Below, piece after piece: positions 18,578 to 29,312 of a stretch of 64,000 nucleotides of DNA. The stretch lies in contig JAIRYT010000024.1 in assembly GCA_031267675.1 (NCBI GenBank), positions 1 to 64,000 of the forward strand, written 5' to 3'. Each line of letters starts with the position of its first letter. Positions within the stretch are counted from its first letter, which is position 1. A program made the position numbers and the translations under genes. Source of the stretch: Treponema sp. (GTDB lineage Bacteria > Spirochaetota > Spirochaetia > Treponematales > Breznakiellaceae). The notes under the pieces were generated by a model that did not search any database, was not told the DNA's origin, and was given only the letters and a program-made list of their open reading frames with translations.

Positions 18578-19909
18578 ATGGCAAATCCACTGGTTGACAT
18601 ATTCAGGGTTAAGGAACTCCGGGAGCGGATACTCTATACCGTGCTCCTCCTCCTCGTCTTCCGTTTGGGGGCGGTGCTTCCCATTCCCGGAATCAATGCG
18701 CAGGTGCTTACCGATTTTTTTAGCTCCCAGCAAAATTCGGGCAACGCCATTGTCGACTACCTTAACTTCTTTGCCGGCGGCGCCTTTTCCAATTTTTCGG
18801 TATTTATGCTGGGAATTATGCCGTACATCTCCATGTCGATCATCATGCAGCTGCTGCTTATTGTGTTTCCCTCGTTAAAGAAGCTGTCGCAGGAAGAGGG
18901 CGGCCGTAAAAAAATCCAGAGTTACCAGCGTATCGGTACGGTTGCGGTTTGTATTGTACAAAGCTTTGCCGTTACCCAGTATGCCCAGTATATCGCGCGG
19001 CAGCGGGAAGGCCTCTTTACCATAACAAACTTTTATATGTTTGCCGCGGTCGCCGTTCTTACGGTGACGACGGGGACCATGTTTTTAATGTGGCTTGGCG
19101 AGCAGATTACCAAGCGGGGAATCGGCAACGGGATCAGTCTGCTTATTTTTGCCGGTATCGTGGCGCGGCTCCCGACCGCGGTATACGAACTGGTTCAGCA
19201 GGTTGGGCGGGGCGAACAAAACCCGGTGTTTGTTGTCGTGGTCTTTATCATGTTTGTCGCCATTATCGGGCTGGTGGTGTTTGAACAGCAGGGCCAGCGA
19301 AAGATTTCGGTCCACTATGCAAAGCGTATCGTCGGGCGGCGGATGTACGGCGCGCAGAACACCTATATTCCCTTTAAAATCAATCCGTCCGGCGTAATTC
19401 CCGTTATTTTTGCTTCATCGCTCCTTACCTTTCCCCTGCAGATTGCCTCTACCGTGGGAAAGAACTACCCCTGGCTGGATAATATTTCGCAGGTGTTGAG
19501 CCCCCGGGGGCTTCTTTACAATATTCTCTATGTAATTTTAATCATTTTCTTTGCGTACTTTTATACCCAGGTAAGCCTTAACCCGATAGAAATCGCCAAG
19601 CAAATCCGTGAAAACGGCGGCTCGATTCCCGGAATTAGGACCGACCGCATCGAAGAGCACCTTACCAAAATACTTAACCGTATCGTGCTTCCCGGTTCGC
19701 TTTATTTGGCGTTTATCGCCGTTGTTCCAACGGTAATTCAGATATTGTTTAACTTTCCGCCGTCGATTTCCTATCTTATGGGTGGAACGTCGCTGCTGAT
19801 TTTGGTAGGAGTAGACCTGGACACCATGAGCCAGGTCGAGAGCTTGTTAAAAATGCACCATCATGAAGGGCTGACCAAAAAGGGACGCCTGCGGGGCAGG
19901 AATTTATAG
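18578..19909 (+). CDS. secY: Protein translocase subunit SecY
   Basis: This encodes 443 residues with ten predicted membrane segments. The plug and TM2 region (NFFAGGAFSNFSVFMLGIMP, YISMSIIMQLL), GIGNGISLLIFAGI, FAYFYTQVSLNPIEIAKQIR and the final LLILVGVDLDTMSQVE, KKGRLRGR are diagnostic. It forms the inner-membrane channel with SecE and SecG. In many bacteria adk, map and infA follow, but here rpmJ comes next. Confidence 0.96.
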   Translation: MANPLVDIFRVKELRERILYTVLLLLVFRLGAVLPIPGINAQVLTDFFSSQQNSGNAIVDYLNFFAGGAFSNFSVFMLGIMPYISMSIIMQLLLIVFPSLKKLSQEEGGRKKIQSYQRIGTVAVCIVQSFAVTQYAQYIARQREGLFTITNFYMFAAVAVLTVTTGTMFLMWLGEQITKRGIGNGISLLIFAGIVARLPTAVYELVQQVGRGEQNPVFVVVVFIMFVAIIGLVVFEQQGQRKISVHYAKRIVGRRMYGAQNTYIPFKINPSGVIPVIFASSLLTFPLQIASTVGKNYPWLDNISQVLSPRGLLYNILYVILIIFFAYFYTQVSLNPIEIAKQIRENGGSIPGIRTDRIEEHLTKILNRIVLPGSLYLAFIAVVPTVIQILFNFPPSISYLMGGTSLLILVGVDLDTMSQVESLLKMHHHEGLTKKGRLRGRNL

Positions 19910-19989
19910 GCTGTGTTAATGTATAGACGAAAACCGCTAAAACCCCTACAATGGGCAAATTCGGCTGTTTTAAGGAGACAAGGATAAGG

Positions 19990-20103
19990 ATGAAAGTCAG
20001 GACAAGCGTAAAACCGATCTGCGACAAGTGCAAGGTTATTAAACGGAATGGTATTATCCGTATTATTTGCAAAAATCCCAAGCACAAGCAGAAACAGGGG
20101 TAA
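19990..20103 (+). CDS. rpmJ: 50S ribosomal protein L36
   Basis: This encodes 37 residues: [20 protein letters not shown], then [16 protein letters not shown]. The C-x2-C...C...H pattern is the zinc-binding form of L36. The gene is short but has a ribosome site (AGGATAAGG) and sits in the expected place between secY and rpsM. The 80 bases before it show no other gene. Confidence 0.93.
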   Translation: MKVRTSVKPICDKCKVIKRNGIIRIICKNPKHKQKQG

Positions 20104-20106
20104 TAA

Positions 20107-20472
20107 ATGGCACGTATCGCCGGGGTTGACCTCCCCAATAAGCACGTAAATATAGCGCTGACCTATGTATTCGGGGTGGGCCGGTCGAGCGCCGATGAGA
20201 TCTGCGCCAAGGCAAAAATCGACCCCCAGCGCCTTATAAACGATCTTGGTCCCGAAGAGCTTAATACGCTGCGTCAGCTTCTTGAAAGCGATTATAAGGT
20301 AGAGGGCCGGCTGCGGACCGAAGTAGCCCTTAATATCAAGCGGCTTATGGACATAGGCTGTTACCGGGGGCTGCGGCATCGCAAGGGCCTGCCCCTGCGC
20401 GGTCAGCGGACGCGTACCAACGCCCGCACGCGAAAGGGCAAAAAGAAGACGGTAGCCGGCAAGAAGAAATAG
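20107..20472 (+). CDS. rpsM: 30S ribosomal protein S13
   Basis: This encodes 121 residues starting [20 protein letters not shown]. The helix-two-turn-helix and the C-terminal tail [20 protein letters not shown] are typical. S13 forms bridges to the 50S subunit and contacts P-site tRNA. It opens the alpha block, three bases after rpmJ. Confidence 0.96.
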   Translation: MARIAGVDLPNKHVNIALTYVFGVGRSSADEICAKAKIDPQRLINDLGPEELNTLRQLLESDYKVEGRLRTEVALNIKRLMDIGCYRGLRHRKGLPLRGQRTRTNARTRKGKKKTVAGKKK

Positions 20473-20539
20473 CGCGGGAACCGTATTGATAGATTACATA
20501 GCGCCGGTTACATAATGATCGGCGAATTTGGAGGAGTTT

Positions 20540-20929
20540 GTGGCAACAGCGACCAAGACCAGAAAACGAAAGGAAAAGAAGTCGGTATACGAAGGCAATG
20601 TGTATATTCAGGCGACTTTTAACAATACTATTGTAACGATTACCGATCTTATGGGTAACGCCATTTCCTGGGCAAGTTCGGGAGGTCTGGGGTTTCGGGG
20701 GGCGAAAAAATCAACGCCCTTTGCCGCCCAAACCGTTACCGAAACGGCGGCCCAAAAAGCCCTGCAGGTAGGGCTGCGCGAAGTGCATGTATTTGTAAAA
20801 GGCCCCGGCATTGGCCGTGAGTCGGCAATCCGCCAGCTCGGGGTACTGGGTATAAAGGTAAAGTCGATAAACGACGTGACTCCCATACCCCATAACGGCT
20901 GCAGACCACGAAAAACGCGGCGCATATAA
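20540..20929 (+). CDS. rpsK: 30S ribosomal protein S11
   Basis: This encodes 129 residues from GTG at 20540 ([20 protein letters not shown]), eight bases after TTGGAGGAG. An upstream TTG at 20528 lies within that ribosome site and is rejected. [20 protein letters not shown] and [19 protein letters not shown] are diagnostic. S11 shapes the 30S platform. Confidence 0.95.
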   Translation: MATATKTRKRKEKKSVYEGNVYIQATFNNTIVTITDLMGNAISWASSGGLGFRGAKKSTPFAAQTVTETAAQKALQVGLREVHVFVKGPGIGRESAIRQLGVLGIKVKSINDVTPIPHNGCRPRKTRRI

Positions 20930-20949
20930 TCGTAAGGAGAATCTGATAG

Positions 20950-21585
20950 ATGGCAAGATATACTGGTCCTGTGTGCCGCCTTTGCCGGGCGGAAGGGAAA
21001 AAGCTCATGCTCAAGGGCGATCGCTGTAAAAGCGATAAGTGCGCGATAAACCGCAGGCGGCCCGCTCCCGGCAAGGATCCAAAAGGCCGGATTGGCAAAC
21101 GCAGCGACTATGGAATTCAACTGCGCGAAAAACAAAAGCTTAAACGAATATATGGAATGCAGGAAAAGCAGTTTAGCCTTTTCTTTGAGCGCGCGTTACG
21201 GATGGCTGGAATTACCGGCGAAAACCTCTTTGTGCTTCTTGAACGCAGGCTGGATAATGTGGTGTATCGTTTGCGCTTTGCTTCGAGCCGGTCACAGGCG
21301 CGGCAGATTGTGCTGCACGGCCACATAACCGTAAACGGAAAGCGCATAAACGTGCCTTCCTGTCTGGTTAAGGCGGAAGATGTAATTGAAGTGCGGGAAG
21401 GAAGCAAAGGCCTTGTGGTGATTAAAGAATCGCTAAAGGAATTTGGCAAGTCGGGGGTAATGCCCTGGCTTAATCTGGATCCTGACGCGATGAAAGGTAC
21501 GTTCCTTGTACCGCCAAGGCGGAGCGATATTACCGACCTTGCGGATGTCAAGGAGCAGATGATTGTCGAATACTATTCTAAGTAA
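20950..21585 (+). CDS. rpsD: 30S ribosomal protein S4, zinc-binding type
   Basis: This encodes 211 residues. The N-terminal CRLCRAEGKKLMLKGDRCKS, then DKCAINRR supplies four cysteines of the zinc-binding S4 class. The S4 RNA-binding domain is near residues 95-160 (LERRLDNVVYRLRFASSRSQ, ARQIVLHGHITVNGKRINVP). S4 initiates 30S assembly and in E. coli represses the alpha operon. Confidence 0.96.
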   Translation: MARYTGPVCRLCRAEGKKLMLKGDRCKSDKCAINRRRPAPGKDPKGRIGKRSDYGIQLREKQKLKRIYGMQEKQFSLFFERALRMAGITGENLFVLLERRLDNVVYRLRFASSRSQARQIVLHGHITVNGKRINVPSCLVKAEDVIEVREGSKGLVVIKESLKEFGKSGVMPWLNLDPDAMKGTFLVPPRRSDITDLADVKEQMIVEYYSK

Positions 21586-21594
21586 GGAGGTTCC

Positions 21595-22686
21595 ATGGCT
21601 CGCAAGAATCTTTTAAAGGGAATAAAGCGCCCGAAAGGTATAACCTTTGAGCACGGTGAACTTAGGCCAAATTACGGCCGGTTTATCGCAGCTCCCTTTG
21701 AACCGGGATTTGGTACAACTGTGGGAAACACCTTGCGCCGGGTTTTGCTTTCTTCGATACAGGGATACGCGATTAGTTCTGTACGGATTACCAGCTATGA
21801 CGCCGGCGGCAATGGTCATGTAATCTCCAGTGAATTTGAAACAATTCCCAATATTATCGAAGATACCATCGAGGTAATCAACAACCTTAAACAAATACGG
21901 CTGCGGCTTCCCGACAACATGGAAGCAAACACCGTTCTTTATGAATGGTCGGGAAAGAAAGATATTCGCAGCGATGACTTTGACAAGGAAGGCCAGATCG
22001 AGGTTTTGAGTACGGGAATCCATGTGATGACCCTGATGGACAACGCCCGTATCGAGATCGAACTGCAGGTTGACCTTGGCCGCGGGTATGTTCCTTCCGA
22101 GGTTAATGAGCGGCTTATCGATATAATCGGCACCATTCCCCTGGACGCGGTGTATTCGCCCATAAAGAAGGTTAAGTACGCGGTAGAACCGACGCGTGTC
22201 GGCCAGCGCAGTGACTTTGACAAACTGGTGCTTGAAGTGTGGACCGACGGAACGGTAAAACCCGATGACGCGCTGGCAGAGGCGGCAAAGATAGCCAAAG
22301 ATCATTTTTCGGTGTTTATCAATTTTGACGAAAATAACCTGGGCATCGATTTGGATGACGACCCCGATGACGAGCGGATTAGGCTGATATTGAGTACGCC
22401 TGTCGAGGAACTGGAACTTTCCGTACGCTCGTCGAACTGTCTTAAAAACGCCAACATCAAGACCATCGGCGAACTGACGCGAAAAACCGAAGATGACATT
22501 GCCAAGACGCGGAATTTTGGAAAGAAGTCGCTCCAGGAAATCAAAGAAAAGTTACAGGAGTGGAACCTTGGCCTGGGCATTACCGATATGAACGTGCTCA
22601 GGAACGCCGTAAGGGTCGCGCCCAGCGGAAAGCGCCCAAGCGAGGGCGAAGAACTGGACGAAAAGGAAGACGAAGATGAAGCATAG
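21595..22686 (+). CDS. rpoA: RNA polymerase alpha subunit
   Basis: This encodes 363 residues, somewhat longer than the usual ~330. The N-terminal assembly domain ([20 protein letters not shown]) and the C-terminal domain with helix-hairpin-helix ([40 protein letters not shown]) are present. The end is an acidic extension ([15 protein letters not shown]). It overlaps rplQ by eleven bases. Confidence 0.97.
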   Translation: MARKNLLKGIKRPKGITFEHGELRPNYGRFIAAPFEPGFGTTVGNTLRRVLLSSIQGYAISSVRITSYDAGGNGHVISSEFETIPNIIEDTIEVINNLKQIRLRLPDNMEANTVLYEWSGKKDIRSDDFDKEGQIEVLSTGIHVMTLMDNARIEIELQVDLGRGYVPSEVNERLIDIIGTIPLDAVYSPIKKVKYAVEPTRVGQRSDFDKLVLEVWTDGTVKPDDALAEAAKIAKDHFSVFINFDENNLGIDLDDDPDDERIRLILSTPVEELELSVRSSNCLKNANIKTIGELTRKTEDDIAKTRNFGKKSLQEIKEKLQEWNLGLGITDMNVLRNAVRVAPSGKRPSEGEELDEKEDEDEA

Positions 22687-23113
22687 AAGAGGCTTTAACC
22701 CGCTGGAGCGCATGAGCGCCCACCGGAAAGCCCTGCACCGCAGTATGGTTACGTCGCTCTTTAATTATGAGCGGATCAAAACAACCAAAGCAAAAGCGCT
22801 GGCGGTAAGGCGCTCCGCCGAACGGCTGATAACGCGGGCGCGGGAAGATTCTGTCCATAACCGGCGCATTGCCTCGAGCAGGCTTTATGACGAGGGTGTT
22901 GTTCACAAACTGTTTACCGTAATCGGCCCGCGTATGAAAGACCGCGCCGGCGGCTATACGCGTATTATCAAGCTTGGCGAACGCTACGGCGACGCAGCCG
23001 AAATGGTAATTCTTGAACTGGTGGATTATGTCCTTAAAGACGAAAGCGACAAAAAGGCCAAAAAGGCGGAAAAAAAGGCCGCCCGAAAAAAAGACGACGA
23101 AGGCAAAAAATAG
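22676..23113 (+). CDS. rplQ: 50S ribosomal protein L17
   Basis: This encodes 145 residues starting [20 protein letters not shown]. The core ([40 protein letters not shown]) is normal. A Lys/Glu/Asp-rich tail ([20 protein letters not shown]) extends it. Its ATG lies inside rpoA, so it is probably translated by coupling. Confidence 0.95.
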   Translation: MKHRRGFNPLERMSAHRKALHRSMVTSLFNYERIKTTKAKALAVRRSAERLITRAREDSVHNRRIASSRLYDEGVVHKLFTVIGPRMKDRAGGYTRIIKLGERYGDAAEMVILELVDYVLKDESDKKAKKAEKKAARKKDDEGKK

Positions 23114-23151
23114 GGAAAGCGAGCTTTCCGCTTATTAAAGAGGATTAAAGG

Positions 23152-23457
23152 ATGTCTAAAGCACACAGAGGAAAGGGAATTCGGGAGCTGGTCGCCCGCG
23201 GCCGCGGCGAATGCCCTGTTTGTCATAGATCGAAGGTAAAGGTGCTCTACGAACTTGAAGGGGGAGCGCTCAAGGTCAAGGTTTGCAAAACCTGCAAGGC
23301 GGCGATTGCCCACGGCAAAAAACAGCTGCCGGCGGCCGCGCCGGTTCAGGCCGAGGTTAAAGCGGTAGAATCCCCGGCGGCTGTTCCGCCTGAGCCGGAA
23401 GCGGCAAAAGAAACCCCGGCGGCGGAAACTTCGCCGGCGGCGGATGCTTCTGAATAG
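23152..23457 (+). CDS. Zinc-ribbon protein with Ala/Pro/Glu-rich tail
   Basis: This encodes 101 residues. The N-terminal 50 hold a zinc ribbon: CPVCHRSKVKVLYELEGGAL, then KVKVCKTCKAAIAHGKKQ. The rest is a low-complexity tail of Ala, Pro and Glu (EAAKETPAAETSPAADASE). It lies 38 bases after rplQ with its own GAGGATTAAAGG site and appears to be the last gene of the superoperon. Its function is unknown; position and basic N-terminus suggest a ribosome- or RNA-associated protein. Confidence 0.8.
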   Translation: MSKAHRGKGIRELVARGRGECPVCHRSKVKVLYELEGGALKVKVCKTCKAAIAHGKKQLPAAAPVQAEVKAVESPAAVPPEPEAAKETPAAETSPAADASE

Positions 23458-23483
23458 GTTTTGCTTCGGTGGCTATACCAAGC

Positions 23484-23556
23484 GCCAAAGTAGCTCAGTC
23501 GGTAGAGCGACGCTCTCGTAAAGCGTAGGTCTGGGGTCCGATTCCCCACTTTGGCT
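23484..23556 (+). tRNA. tRNA-Thr (anticodon CGT)
   Basis: A 73-base cloverleaf: acceptor stem GCCAAAG/CTTTGGC, D arm with AGCTCAGTCGGTAGAGC, anticodon stem ACGCT/AGCGT around the loop CTCGTAA (anticodon CGT, reading ACG threonine codons), and T arm GGGGTCCGATTCCCC. CCA is not encoded. A run of T (TTTTTTT) begins four bases after the end and could terminate transcription. Confidence 0.94.
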
Positions 23557-23608
23557 GGGTTTTTTTAACAGACCAGGCCAAAATTCGTCATTTTGGGGGC
23601 TTTAGGGC

Positions 23609-23635
23609 TTGACATTTTTGAGCGGAAGTTATAAT
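23609..23635 (+). promoter_or_regulatory. Promoter of cfpA with perfect consensus hexamers
   Basis: TTGACA (23609-23614) and TATAAT (23630-23635) match the sigma70 consensus at all twelve positions, with a short 15-base spacer. The site lies about 107 bases upstream of cfpA. A strong promoter fits the abundance of the filament protein in treponemes. Confidence 0.75.
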
Positions 23636-23647
23636 CTGTTATTTGAG

Positions 23648-23679
23648 GTACAAGTTTTAAGCTCACATGAGCCTTGTAC
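23648..23679 (+). promoter_or_regulatory. Hairpin in the cfpA 5' untranslated region
   Basis: GTACAAG (23648-23654) pairs with CTTGTAC (23673-23679), enclosing an inner GCTCA/TGAGC stem (23661-23672). This would form shortly after the predicted transcription start. It could stabilise the message or regulate it. Just downstream, ATCGATGCA occurs twice. Confidence 0.5.
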
Positions 23680-23742
23680 AATCGATGCACCTGTAAGATA
23701 TCGATGCAGTCGATAAAAAACATATTTTAAAGGAAGGATAGA

Positions 23743-25767
23743 ATGGGAAGCATTGACCTGCCAAAAAGTCCTAATGTGTTCCACCCGGAGAAGCCCAGTG
23801 CCGTTGGGTCCAGGAACTCTCTGGCTCAGGAATACCGCGATCAGCAAGCCGAAGTAAACCAGCTTCTTGAAGAAGAAGCCAATAAGGTTGTCCATCACAT
23901 TAACTCAAAGCTGCCCAAGGATGTTCTTGAACGCATTGATGTCATGGGCGGTTTGAAAGAAAAACTGTACAACTACTTTAATCAGAATTACCAGAACATG
24001 TTTAACCGTTACATGGTAACGAGCGAAGACGAAATGGTAAAAAAGGTTCGTAACTTCGTTGATAAAGAGGAAACCAAGGTACTCGCCAGGTATACTCCAA
24101 AAGAAGTAGCCAACCTTCTTGACGAAGTCGGCGGCGCGGACAAATTCAATACCGGCGAAATCGAAAAGTCCATGATCAACATGTACGGCCACCTGCAGGG
24201 TCATATCCAGCGGGGCGTTAATGATCTGGAAAACCTTACCAACAGCATTCTGCGTCAAAAGACCGATACCGGCGCCTTTATCCGGGGCGAGAACGCCTAT
24301 TCAATCGTAAAATGCGCCTTTAAGGACAATATTTACAAGCCCAAGACCGTTACTGATGTAAAGCTTTCTGTCAATATTCTGGATTCGGAGCTGATTAGCC
24401 CGATCTACCATTACCAGGTAACCGTAGAATATTTGATTAAGGAACTCCTTTCCAAATATATCATTGATTCGATTGATAAAGATATCGAAAAACTTAAAGA
24501 CGAGCGGATCGATCAGGGCCTTGAAGAGCTTTCCGACAGCGAGATTATCTTCTCCAAGATGGGTAAAATCGAAAATTATACCGACGACAGCGCCGAGGAT
24601 CCCGCGTCCAAGCGGTACTCGCTGATTTCCAAGGTAATCATGGACCGTCTGTCCGGCCTGCGCGCCGAAATTGACCCCGCCGAGTATGATCAGCTCAATA
24701 TCCGTGAAAATCTTAAAAAGATTATCGATATTGAAAATATCAGGACCCGCGGCTTTAATACGGCGGTAAACTCGATTACCAGCATCCTTGACACCTCAAA
24801 AATGGGCTATCAGTATATCGAAAACTTTAAGAACGCCCGCGAACTCATTATTCGCGAGTACGAAGACACCGATACCGAGCAGCTTCCCGATGAACGCTAT
24901 CAGGTGCGGATGCGCTACTATGATTCCGCCCAGCTTATCGAAGAGCGGAAGGCCTATGACGTACAGATGAAGAGCTTTGAAAATGAAGTTCAGCACCTGT
25001 GGGATGTTCTTACGGTAATTTACGAGGGTCTTAAGCCGGCATTTAGGGTGACCGACTTTGCGGATCTGGCCAAGAAGCAGAAAAACAGAATTCGCAAGCA
25101 GATCAAGGCAAAGACGGGCGAGCCGATGTATGACAACATCGCCAAGGTCTGGGACGAAATTACCTTTATCAAAACCGGCGAGACAGAAGTTGAGCGGATG
25201 AACAGGACCTACATCTACGAAAAGAACAAGGTTCATCAGAAGCTGATTCTTATGCGTAACAAAATGAAGGCAATGTACGATTACCGTTACCCGGTAGAAC
25301 GCCGCGTTATGGAAGACCGGCTGGGAATTATGGAGCGGGAATTCAACAAATTTGACTACATGATTAACCCGTATCATATCCAGCCCGGACTGCTGCTTGA
25401 CGTGGATATTACTTCCTGCAAACGCAAGAAAGTTACCCTTAACGGCATGGCCAACGTGCTTAACGAATTCCTTCACGGTGTTTCAAAGGGCTTCCAGGAC
25501 GCGGCTTTTGCTTCCTTTAGCAGAAGGCGTTCGACAATCCGCGATGATATTGCCCAGTCCTTTGCCGATGCGGGCATTGAAGACGCCGCCGGTTCACCGG
25601 CTACCCCCGCGCAGGCGTATCTGGATATGCTTAACACCGATGATGCCGCGCCGGCGCTGCCGGCTAAATCATCGGCCAGGCGTGTAGCCAGCGCCAAGCC
25701 CAAGAAAGCTTCCGGCGGACGCGCGAAAGCGGGCGCCAAGGGCCGGGGCGGACTGCGCCAGATTTAA
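23743..25767 (+). CDS. cfpA: Cytoplasmic filament protein CfpA
   Basis: This encodes 674 residues, close to the ~678 of the Treponema pallidum protein. CfpA forms the ribbon of cytoplasmic filaments that runs under the inner membrane beneath the flagella in treponemes. Sequence signs are the start [20 protein letters not shown], long helical segments without membrane spans, [20 protein letters not shown] and [20 protein letters not shown]-like text near 560. The last 50 residues are Ala/Lys/Arg-rich. It has its own consensus promoter, a ribosome site (AAAGGAAGG) and a terminator, so it is monocistronic. This gene is the best taxonomic marker in the window. Confidence 0.92.
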   Translation: MGSIDLPKSPNVFHPEKPSAVGSRNSLAQEYRDQQAEVNQLLEEEANKVVHHINSKLPKDVLERIDVMGGLKEKLYNYFNQNYQNMFNRYMVTSEDEMVKKVRNFVDKEETKVLARYTPKEVANLLDEVGGADKFNTGEIEKSMINMYGHLQGHIQRGVNDLENLTNSILRQKTDTGAFIRGENAYSIVKCAFKDNIYKPKTVTDVKLSVNILDSELISPIYHYQVTVEYLIKELLSKYIIDSIDKDIEKLKDERIDQGLEELSDSEIIFSKMGKIENYTDDSAEDPASKRYSLISKVIMDRLSGLRAEIDPAEYDQLNIRENLKKIIDIENIRTRGFNTAVNSITSILDTSKMGYQYIENFKNARELIIREYEDTDTEQLPDERYQVRMRYYDSAQLIEERKAYDVQMKSFENEVQHLWDVLTVIYEGLKPAFRVTDFADLAKKQKNRIRKQIKAKTGEPMYDNIAKVWDEITFIKTGETEVERMNRTYIYEKNKVHQKLILMRNKMKAMYDYRYPVERRVMEDRLGIMEREFNKFDYMINPYHIQPGLLLDVDITSCKRKKVTLNGMANVLNEFLHGVSKGFQDAAFASFSRRRSTIRDDIAQSFADAGIEDAAGSPATPAQAYLDMLNTDDAAPALPAKSSARRVASAKPKKASGGRAKAGAKGRGGLRQI

Positions 25768-25781
25768 CACTTTGGTTAGCT

Positions 25782-25812
25782 AAAAAACCCCGATGTAAAT
25801 CGGGGTTTTTTT
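25782..25812 (+). terminator. Rho-independent terminator after cfpA
   Basis: CCCCGAT (25788-25794), a four-base loop and ATCGGGG (25799-25805) form a perfect stem flanked by six A upstream and seven T downstream. The A and T tracts can extend the stem. It lies 15 bases after the cfpA stop. Confidence 0.93.
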
Positions 25813-26154
25813 GCGAAATTTTCCTGCGGGGCTGATTTGCGGGCCTTTCGGCAGCGTCAGAACCCCTATGCCTATGCTGTGCTGTGCTGTCTGCGCATAG
25901 GCGCGAATCGGTCTGAGTGTTCGCGTCCGCCGCCTTATGGAACCCCTGCGGCTACGTTCGGCTTCCGGACCTTCTATGTACCTGCGGATTTTTTTACCTC
26001 AAAGTCGAAAAAGTCGAAGAAGTTTACGAAGAAAAAAAATACTTATTCGATGTCGCGATTAAATCTCTTCCGTTTCCGGCGCATATCTCGCTGCGGCAGG
26101 AATGTCTTGACCATTTCATTATATTTTGCTGTTCATCACTTGCCGTTTCCGGCG
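25813..26154. other. Intergenic region without a supported gene
   Basis: About 340 bases separate the cfpA terminator from the convergent kinase gene. Short frames exist on the plus strand but have no ribosome site and no recognisable product. A purine-rich stretch near 26000-26040 repeats GTCGAA/GAAGAA units. CCGTTTCCGGCGC occurs twice (around 26068 and 26145). Confidence 0.5.
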
Positions 26155-28806
26155 CTAGTGTAAATAACTTCGAAGTACGGTAATTACTTCGGCGAAGTCC
26201 AGGGGTTTTCCGATGTGGCCGTTCATTCCGGCTTTAAGGCATTTTTCGATATCCTGGCGGAATACATTTGCGGTCATGGCGATAATGGGGACTGTCTTTG
26301 CCTGCGGAATGTCGAGGGCTCTGATTATCCGGGTCGCTTCGTGGCCGTCAACTTCGGGCATGTGAACGTCCATAAAAATCAGATCGTACGAGGGGTCGGC
26401 CTCAAAGGCGGCGACCGCTTCGACGCCGTTTTCTGCGCAGTCAATGGCGAGCTTTGTTGGTTCAAGCAGCGCCAGTACAATTTCGCGGTTGATCGCCACA
26501 TCTTCGGCAAGAAGAATGTGAAAGGCGGAAAAATTATCGCTTGGCAAAACAGTTTCCGGCTTTTCATCGCCGGCGCGGCTGCTTCCACGCGTGATTTTAA
26601 AATTAAACATAAACGTGGAGCCTTCGCCCGGTTTTGAAGATACGGAGATGGAGCCTCCCATAAGTTCAAGAATTCGCTTGGAAATGGCGAGTCCCAGTCC
26701 GGTGCCTCCAAAACGGCGCGAGATGCTTGAATCTGCCTGCTGGAACGAGGTAAACAGGCCTTTCTGATGCTGTTCGCTAATCCCAATGCCGGTGTCCGTT
26801 ACCATTCCCTCCATTACCAGATCATCGCCTCCGGCGCCGAGTGTTTTTAGGGAAAGGCTTATTTTTCCTCCCTCGGGGGTAAATTTAACGGCGTTTGAAA
26901 GCAGATTGGTAAGCACCTGGGCAATGTGTTGCCGGTCGCCGACAAGCGAGGGCGGAATGGAAGGATCAATATGCTGTTCAAAGTTTTGGTGCTTTTCTTC
27001 GATGCGCGACAAAATAACATTGTTTATCTGCTGCATAAGTTTTTCAAAACTGAATTCCTGGGTGTCAAGGTTAAACTTGTTTGCCTCTATTTTTGACATA
27101 TCAAGTACGTCGTTGATAACGCCCAAAAGATGGTTGGACGCGTTATCAATTTTGTCAAGACAATAATCCTTGCGCTCAATTTCGACCGCGGACTTTGCAA
27201 GATTGGTCATGCCGATAATTGCGTTCATCGGGGTGCGCATTTCGTGGCTCATGTTGGCAAGGAAATTGGTTTTGGCGGTGCTGGCGGCTTCGGCTTCGAG
27301 CCGGGCGCGGGTAAGGGCGGTAATATCGCTTATGATCATGATAACCGACTGCTCTTCCAAAATGCGCTGCAGGCTTACGCTGTAGTTGTATTCATCAATC
27401 ACGATGCCGGCGGTATAGGCGCCCAGGCTTTCCCGGGGGTCAAAGAGGGCGTGCCAGTCCGGTTTTTCAAGCAGCGTCGAAAGTAGTTTGGGATCGCGGG
27501 GAGCAAGTTTGTGCCGCTCAAGAATGTTTGCCATGCCGCTGTTTATATAAATGGGCGCCGCTTCCGCGTTAAACAGGGCAAGGGCCGCAGGCATAATATT
27601 AAGATGGGAACAAAATACTTCCATCATGGAATTTATACCCGCCATGATTCGATAATAATCGCCCTGATACGTTTTCATGCCGGCCCGTTCGTTAAGCATG
27701 CCGGTCCGCGCCGCTTTGGTGAGCTGTCCAATATCGGTAATAACCCGCCTGATTGAGCGCGACATTACAAAGAACGCTTCTCCCAATCTGCCAATTTCGT
27801 CCTGGCGCTTGATAAGCCCCCGGGGCAGTTCCTCTCCAAAGCTCCCCTCCGCAAGCTTGCGGGCGTTTTCGGTAATGGCGAAAAGGGGAATGCTTAACAT
27901 CCGCCTAAGGGCTGCGATAAAAACAAGCGTAAAAGAAAAAAGCGCGGCAAAGGTAATTAACACGCTTGTTATGAGCGCGTTGCGCAGCGGGGCAAGAAAG
28001 CCCGAACGGGGCGCCTGTATTCCCAGCGACCAGTTTGTACCCCTGATGGGGGAATAGCCCAAAAAACTTTTACCGTTAAAACCCTTTACAATAAATGAAC
28101 CGGTCTGGCCTTCGCTCATAAGGGTAAGCACATTGGAATTTTCCGCACCAAAACTATCTTCCATGTTCTGGTGCGAAAAAACGCGGCCCTGTTCACGATG
28201 GGCGACGAGCATTCCGCTTTCATTTATGATGAACGATGATCCGCCCGCGCCTACGTTAATATTGTTTAAAATATCAGAAAGAACGTCGTAACGGTAACTT
28301 CCGACAAGGTAATGGAACGAACCGTCGCCTGAGGGAAGCGGCAGGCCCATGGCTATCTCAAGGCCCTTGGTTCCAAGAGAGGTGTCTTCAATTGCAAGAT
28401 TGCGGGTTTCCTTAATCATCGTGTAGATTTTACGGTTCATGATGTTTCGGGGGCCTGCGCCTGTTCCGGTAAAAAGCAGTCCGTTTTCCAGATAAATTCC
28501 AAGCCAGACAAATTCGATGCCCGAGCTGACGCTTTCAAGTTCTTCGCGTATTGTTGCGGCGTTTTGGGACTCGTCAAAGAACGTGTTTGAATCGCGGATT
28601 AAAAAAAAGCGGTCAGTAAGGGTATGCAGATTGCCGCTCACATCCTGGGCGGCGGCACGGGCGGTAGCTTCGAGCATTTGGAGGAGTATGCGGTCGGTAA
28701 GGGTGTTCATGGAAAACGCCATCACCAGGACCAGCGCGGCGCTCATTACCAGGACCATTGGTATGGCCGCGACGGCAATGCGGGTAGAAATACTCCGGGT
28801 CTTCAC
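26155..28806 (-). CDS. Membrane hybrid sensor histidine kinase with receiver domain
   Basis: This encodes 883 residues. A membrane span near 12-34 is followed by a large periplasmic sensor region of dCache type (to about 290), a second span, a HAMP segment and a PAS-like region near 410-500. Then come the HisKA box ([19 protein letters not shown], His about 521), the ATPase N and G boxes ([27 protein letters not shown]) and a C-terminal receiver domain with phospho-acceptor Asp about 813 ([13 protein letters not shown]). It would phosphorylate its own receiver; no HPt or output regulator is adjacent. Its start overlaps the lipoprotein gene by four bases, so the two probably sense together. 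Confidence 0.93.
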   Translation of the reverse strand: MKTRSISTRIAVAAIPMVLVMSAALVLVMAFSMNTLTDRILLQMLEATARAAAQDVSGNLHTLTDRFFLIRDSNTFFDESQNAATIREELESVSSGIEFVWLGIYLENGLLFTGTGAGPRNIMNRKIYTMIKETRNLAIEDTSLGTKGLEIAMGLPLPSGDGSFHYLVGSYRYDVLSDILNNINVGAGGSSFIINESGMLVAHREQGRVFSHQNMEDSFGAENSNVLTLMSEGQTGSFIVKGFNGKSFLGYSPIRGTNWSLGIQAPRSGFLAPLRNALITSVLITFAALFSFTLVFIAALRRMLSIPLFAITENARKLAEGSFGEELPRGLIKRQDEIGRLGEAFFVMSRSIRRVITDIGQLTKAARTGMLNERAGMKTYQGDYYRIMAGINSMMEVFCSHLNIMPAALALFNAEAAPIYINSGMANILERHKLAPRDPKLLSTLLEKPDWHALFDPRESLGAYTAGIVIDEYNYSVSLQRILEEQSVIMIISDITALTRARLEAEAASTAKTNFLANMSHEMRTPMNAIIGMTNLAKSAVEIERKDYCLDKIDNASNHLLGVINDVLDMSKIEANKFNLDTQEFSFEKLMQQINNVILSRIEEKHQNFEQHIDPSIPPSLVGDRQHIAQVLTNLLSNAVKFTPEGGKISLSLKTLGAGGDDLVMEGMVTDTGIGISEQHQKGLFTSFQQADSSISRRFGGTGLGLAISKRILELMGGSISVSSKPGEGSTFMFNFKITRGSSRAGDEKPETVLPSDNFSAFHILLAEDVAINREIVLALLEPTKLAIDCAENGVEAVAAFEADPSYDLIFMDVHMPEVDGHEATRIIRALDIPQAKTVPIIAMTANVFRQDIEKCLKAGMNGHIGKPLDFAEVITVLRSYLH

Positions 28807-29306
28807 GGGGCGTTACCTGACGGCGAAGGCGAATGTACACCGCTCCCGGCCTGTTCGGGGAATGTGACAAAAACGACCTGTTTGTCGCCTCGGTACGCCT
28901 GTTCCATGGCGGCGTTGGCAAGAAGCTTAAAATAAGACCACGATTCGGTCGCGCCGGAAATGGCGGTGATGGAATCGGGTATTTGCATTTTCAAGAGGCC
29001 TTCGGCATAGCTTCTGGTGTATTCATCGGGGTATGTTCCGCTGACGCGGCTCATGGTCCGCAGGTAATCGGAGTCCCAGGATTTAATAAAGCCGCTGGAA
29101 TTTTTGGCGTTGTATTCTACCGTGACAATGCTGCCGGAATTTACATAGATACTGACAAATTCTTTCCAGCCATAGGAGTCAAAATCCAGCGCCTCGGCGG
29201 TGTAGTAACCGTCCTTCATAACATTGTCGCGGGCGCACGAGAAGAAGATAAGGCACGTCATCAAGACTGCAAACCAGCCGGCAGATCGGGCGAAAACGGA
29301 ATTCAT
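28803..29306 (-). CDS. Lipoprotein with FMN-binding-like domain
   Basis: This encodes 167 residues. The N-terminus has a hydrophobic stretch ending in a lipobox-like FFSCA, so it is probably lipid-anchored. The domain reads [20 protein letters not shown], then [20 protein letters not shown] and ends [13 protein letters not shown]. This pattern resembles the FMN-binding domain of NqrC/RnfG and related extracellular flavoproteins, in which the threonine of SGAT is covalently flavinylated by ApbE. Flavinylation here is inference. It shares a four-base overlap with the hybrid kinase, suggesting a redox or electron-acceptor input to the kinase. A leaderless-type promoter precedes it. Confidence 0.75.
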   Translation of the reverse strand: MNSVFARSAGWFAVLMTCLIFFSCARDNVMKDGYYTAEALDFDSYGWKEFVSIYVNSGSIVTVEYNAKNSSGFIKSWDSDYLRTMSRVSGTYPDEYTRSYAEGLLKMQIPDSITAISGATESWSYFKLLANAAMEQAYRGDKQVVFVTFPEQAGSGVHSPSPSGNAP

Positions 29307-29312
29307 GGGTTA

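Noticed and set aside
25917-26183. 88-codon plus-strand frame after cfpA
   Set aside because: No ribosome site, Cys/Phe-rich end and no recognisable domain; also overlaps the kinase gene end.
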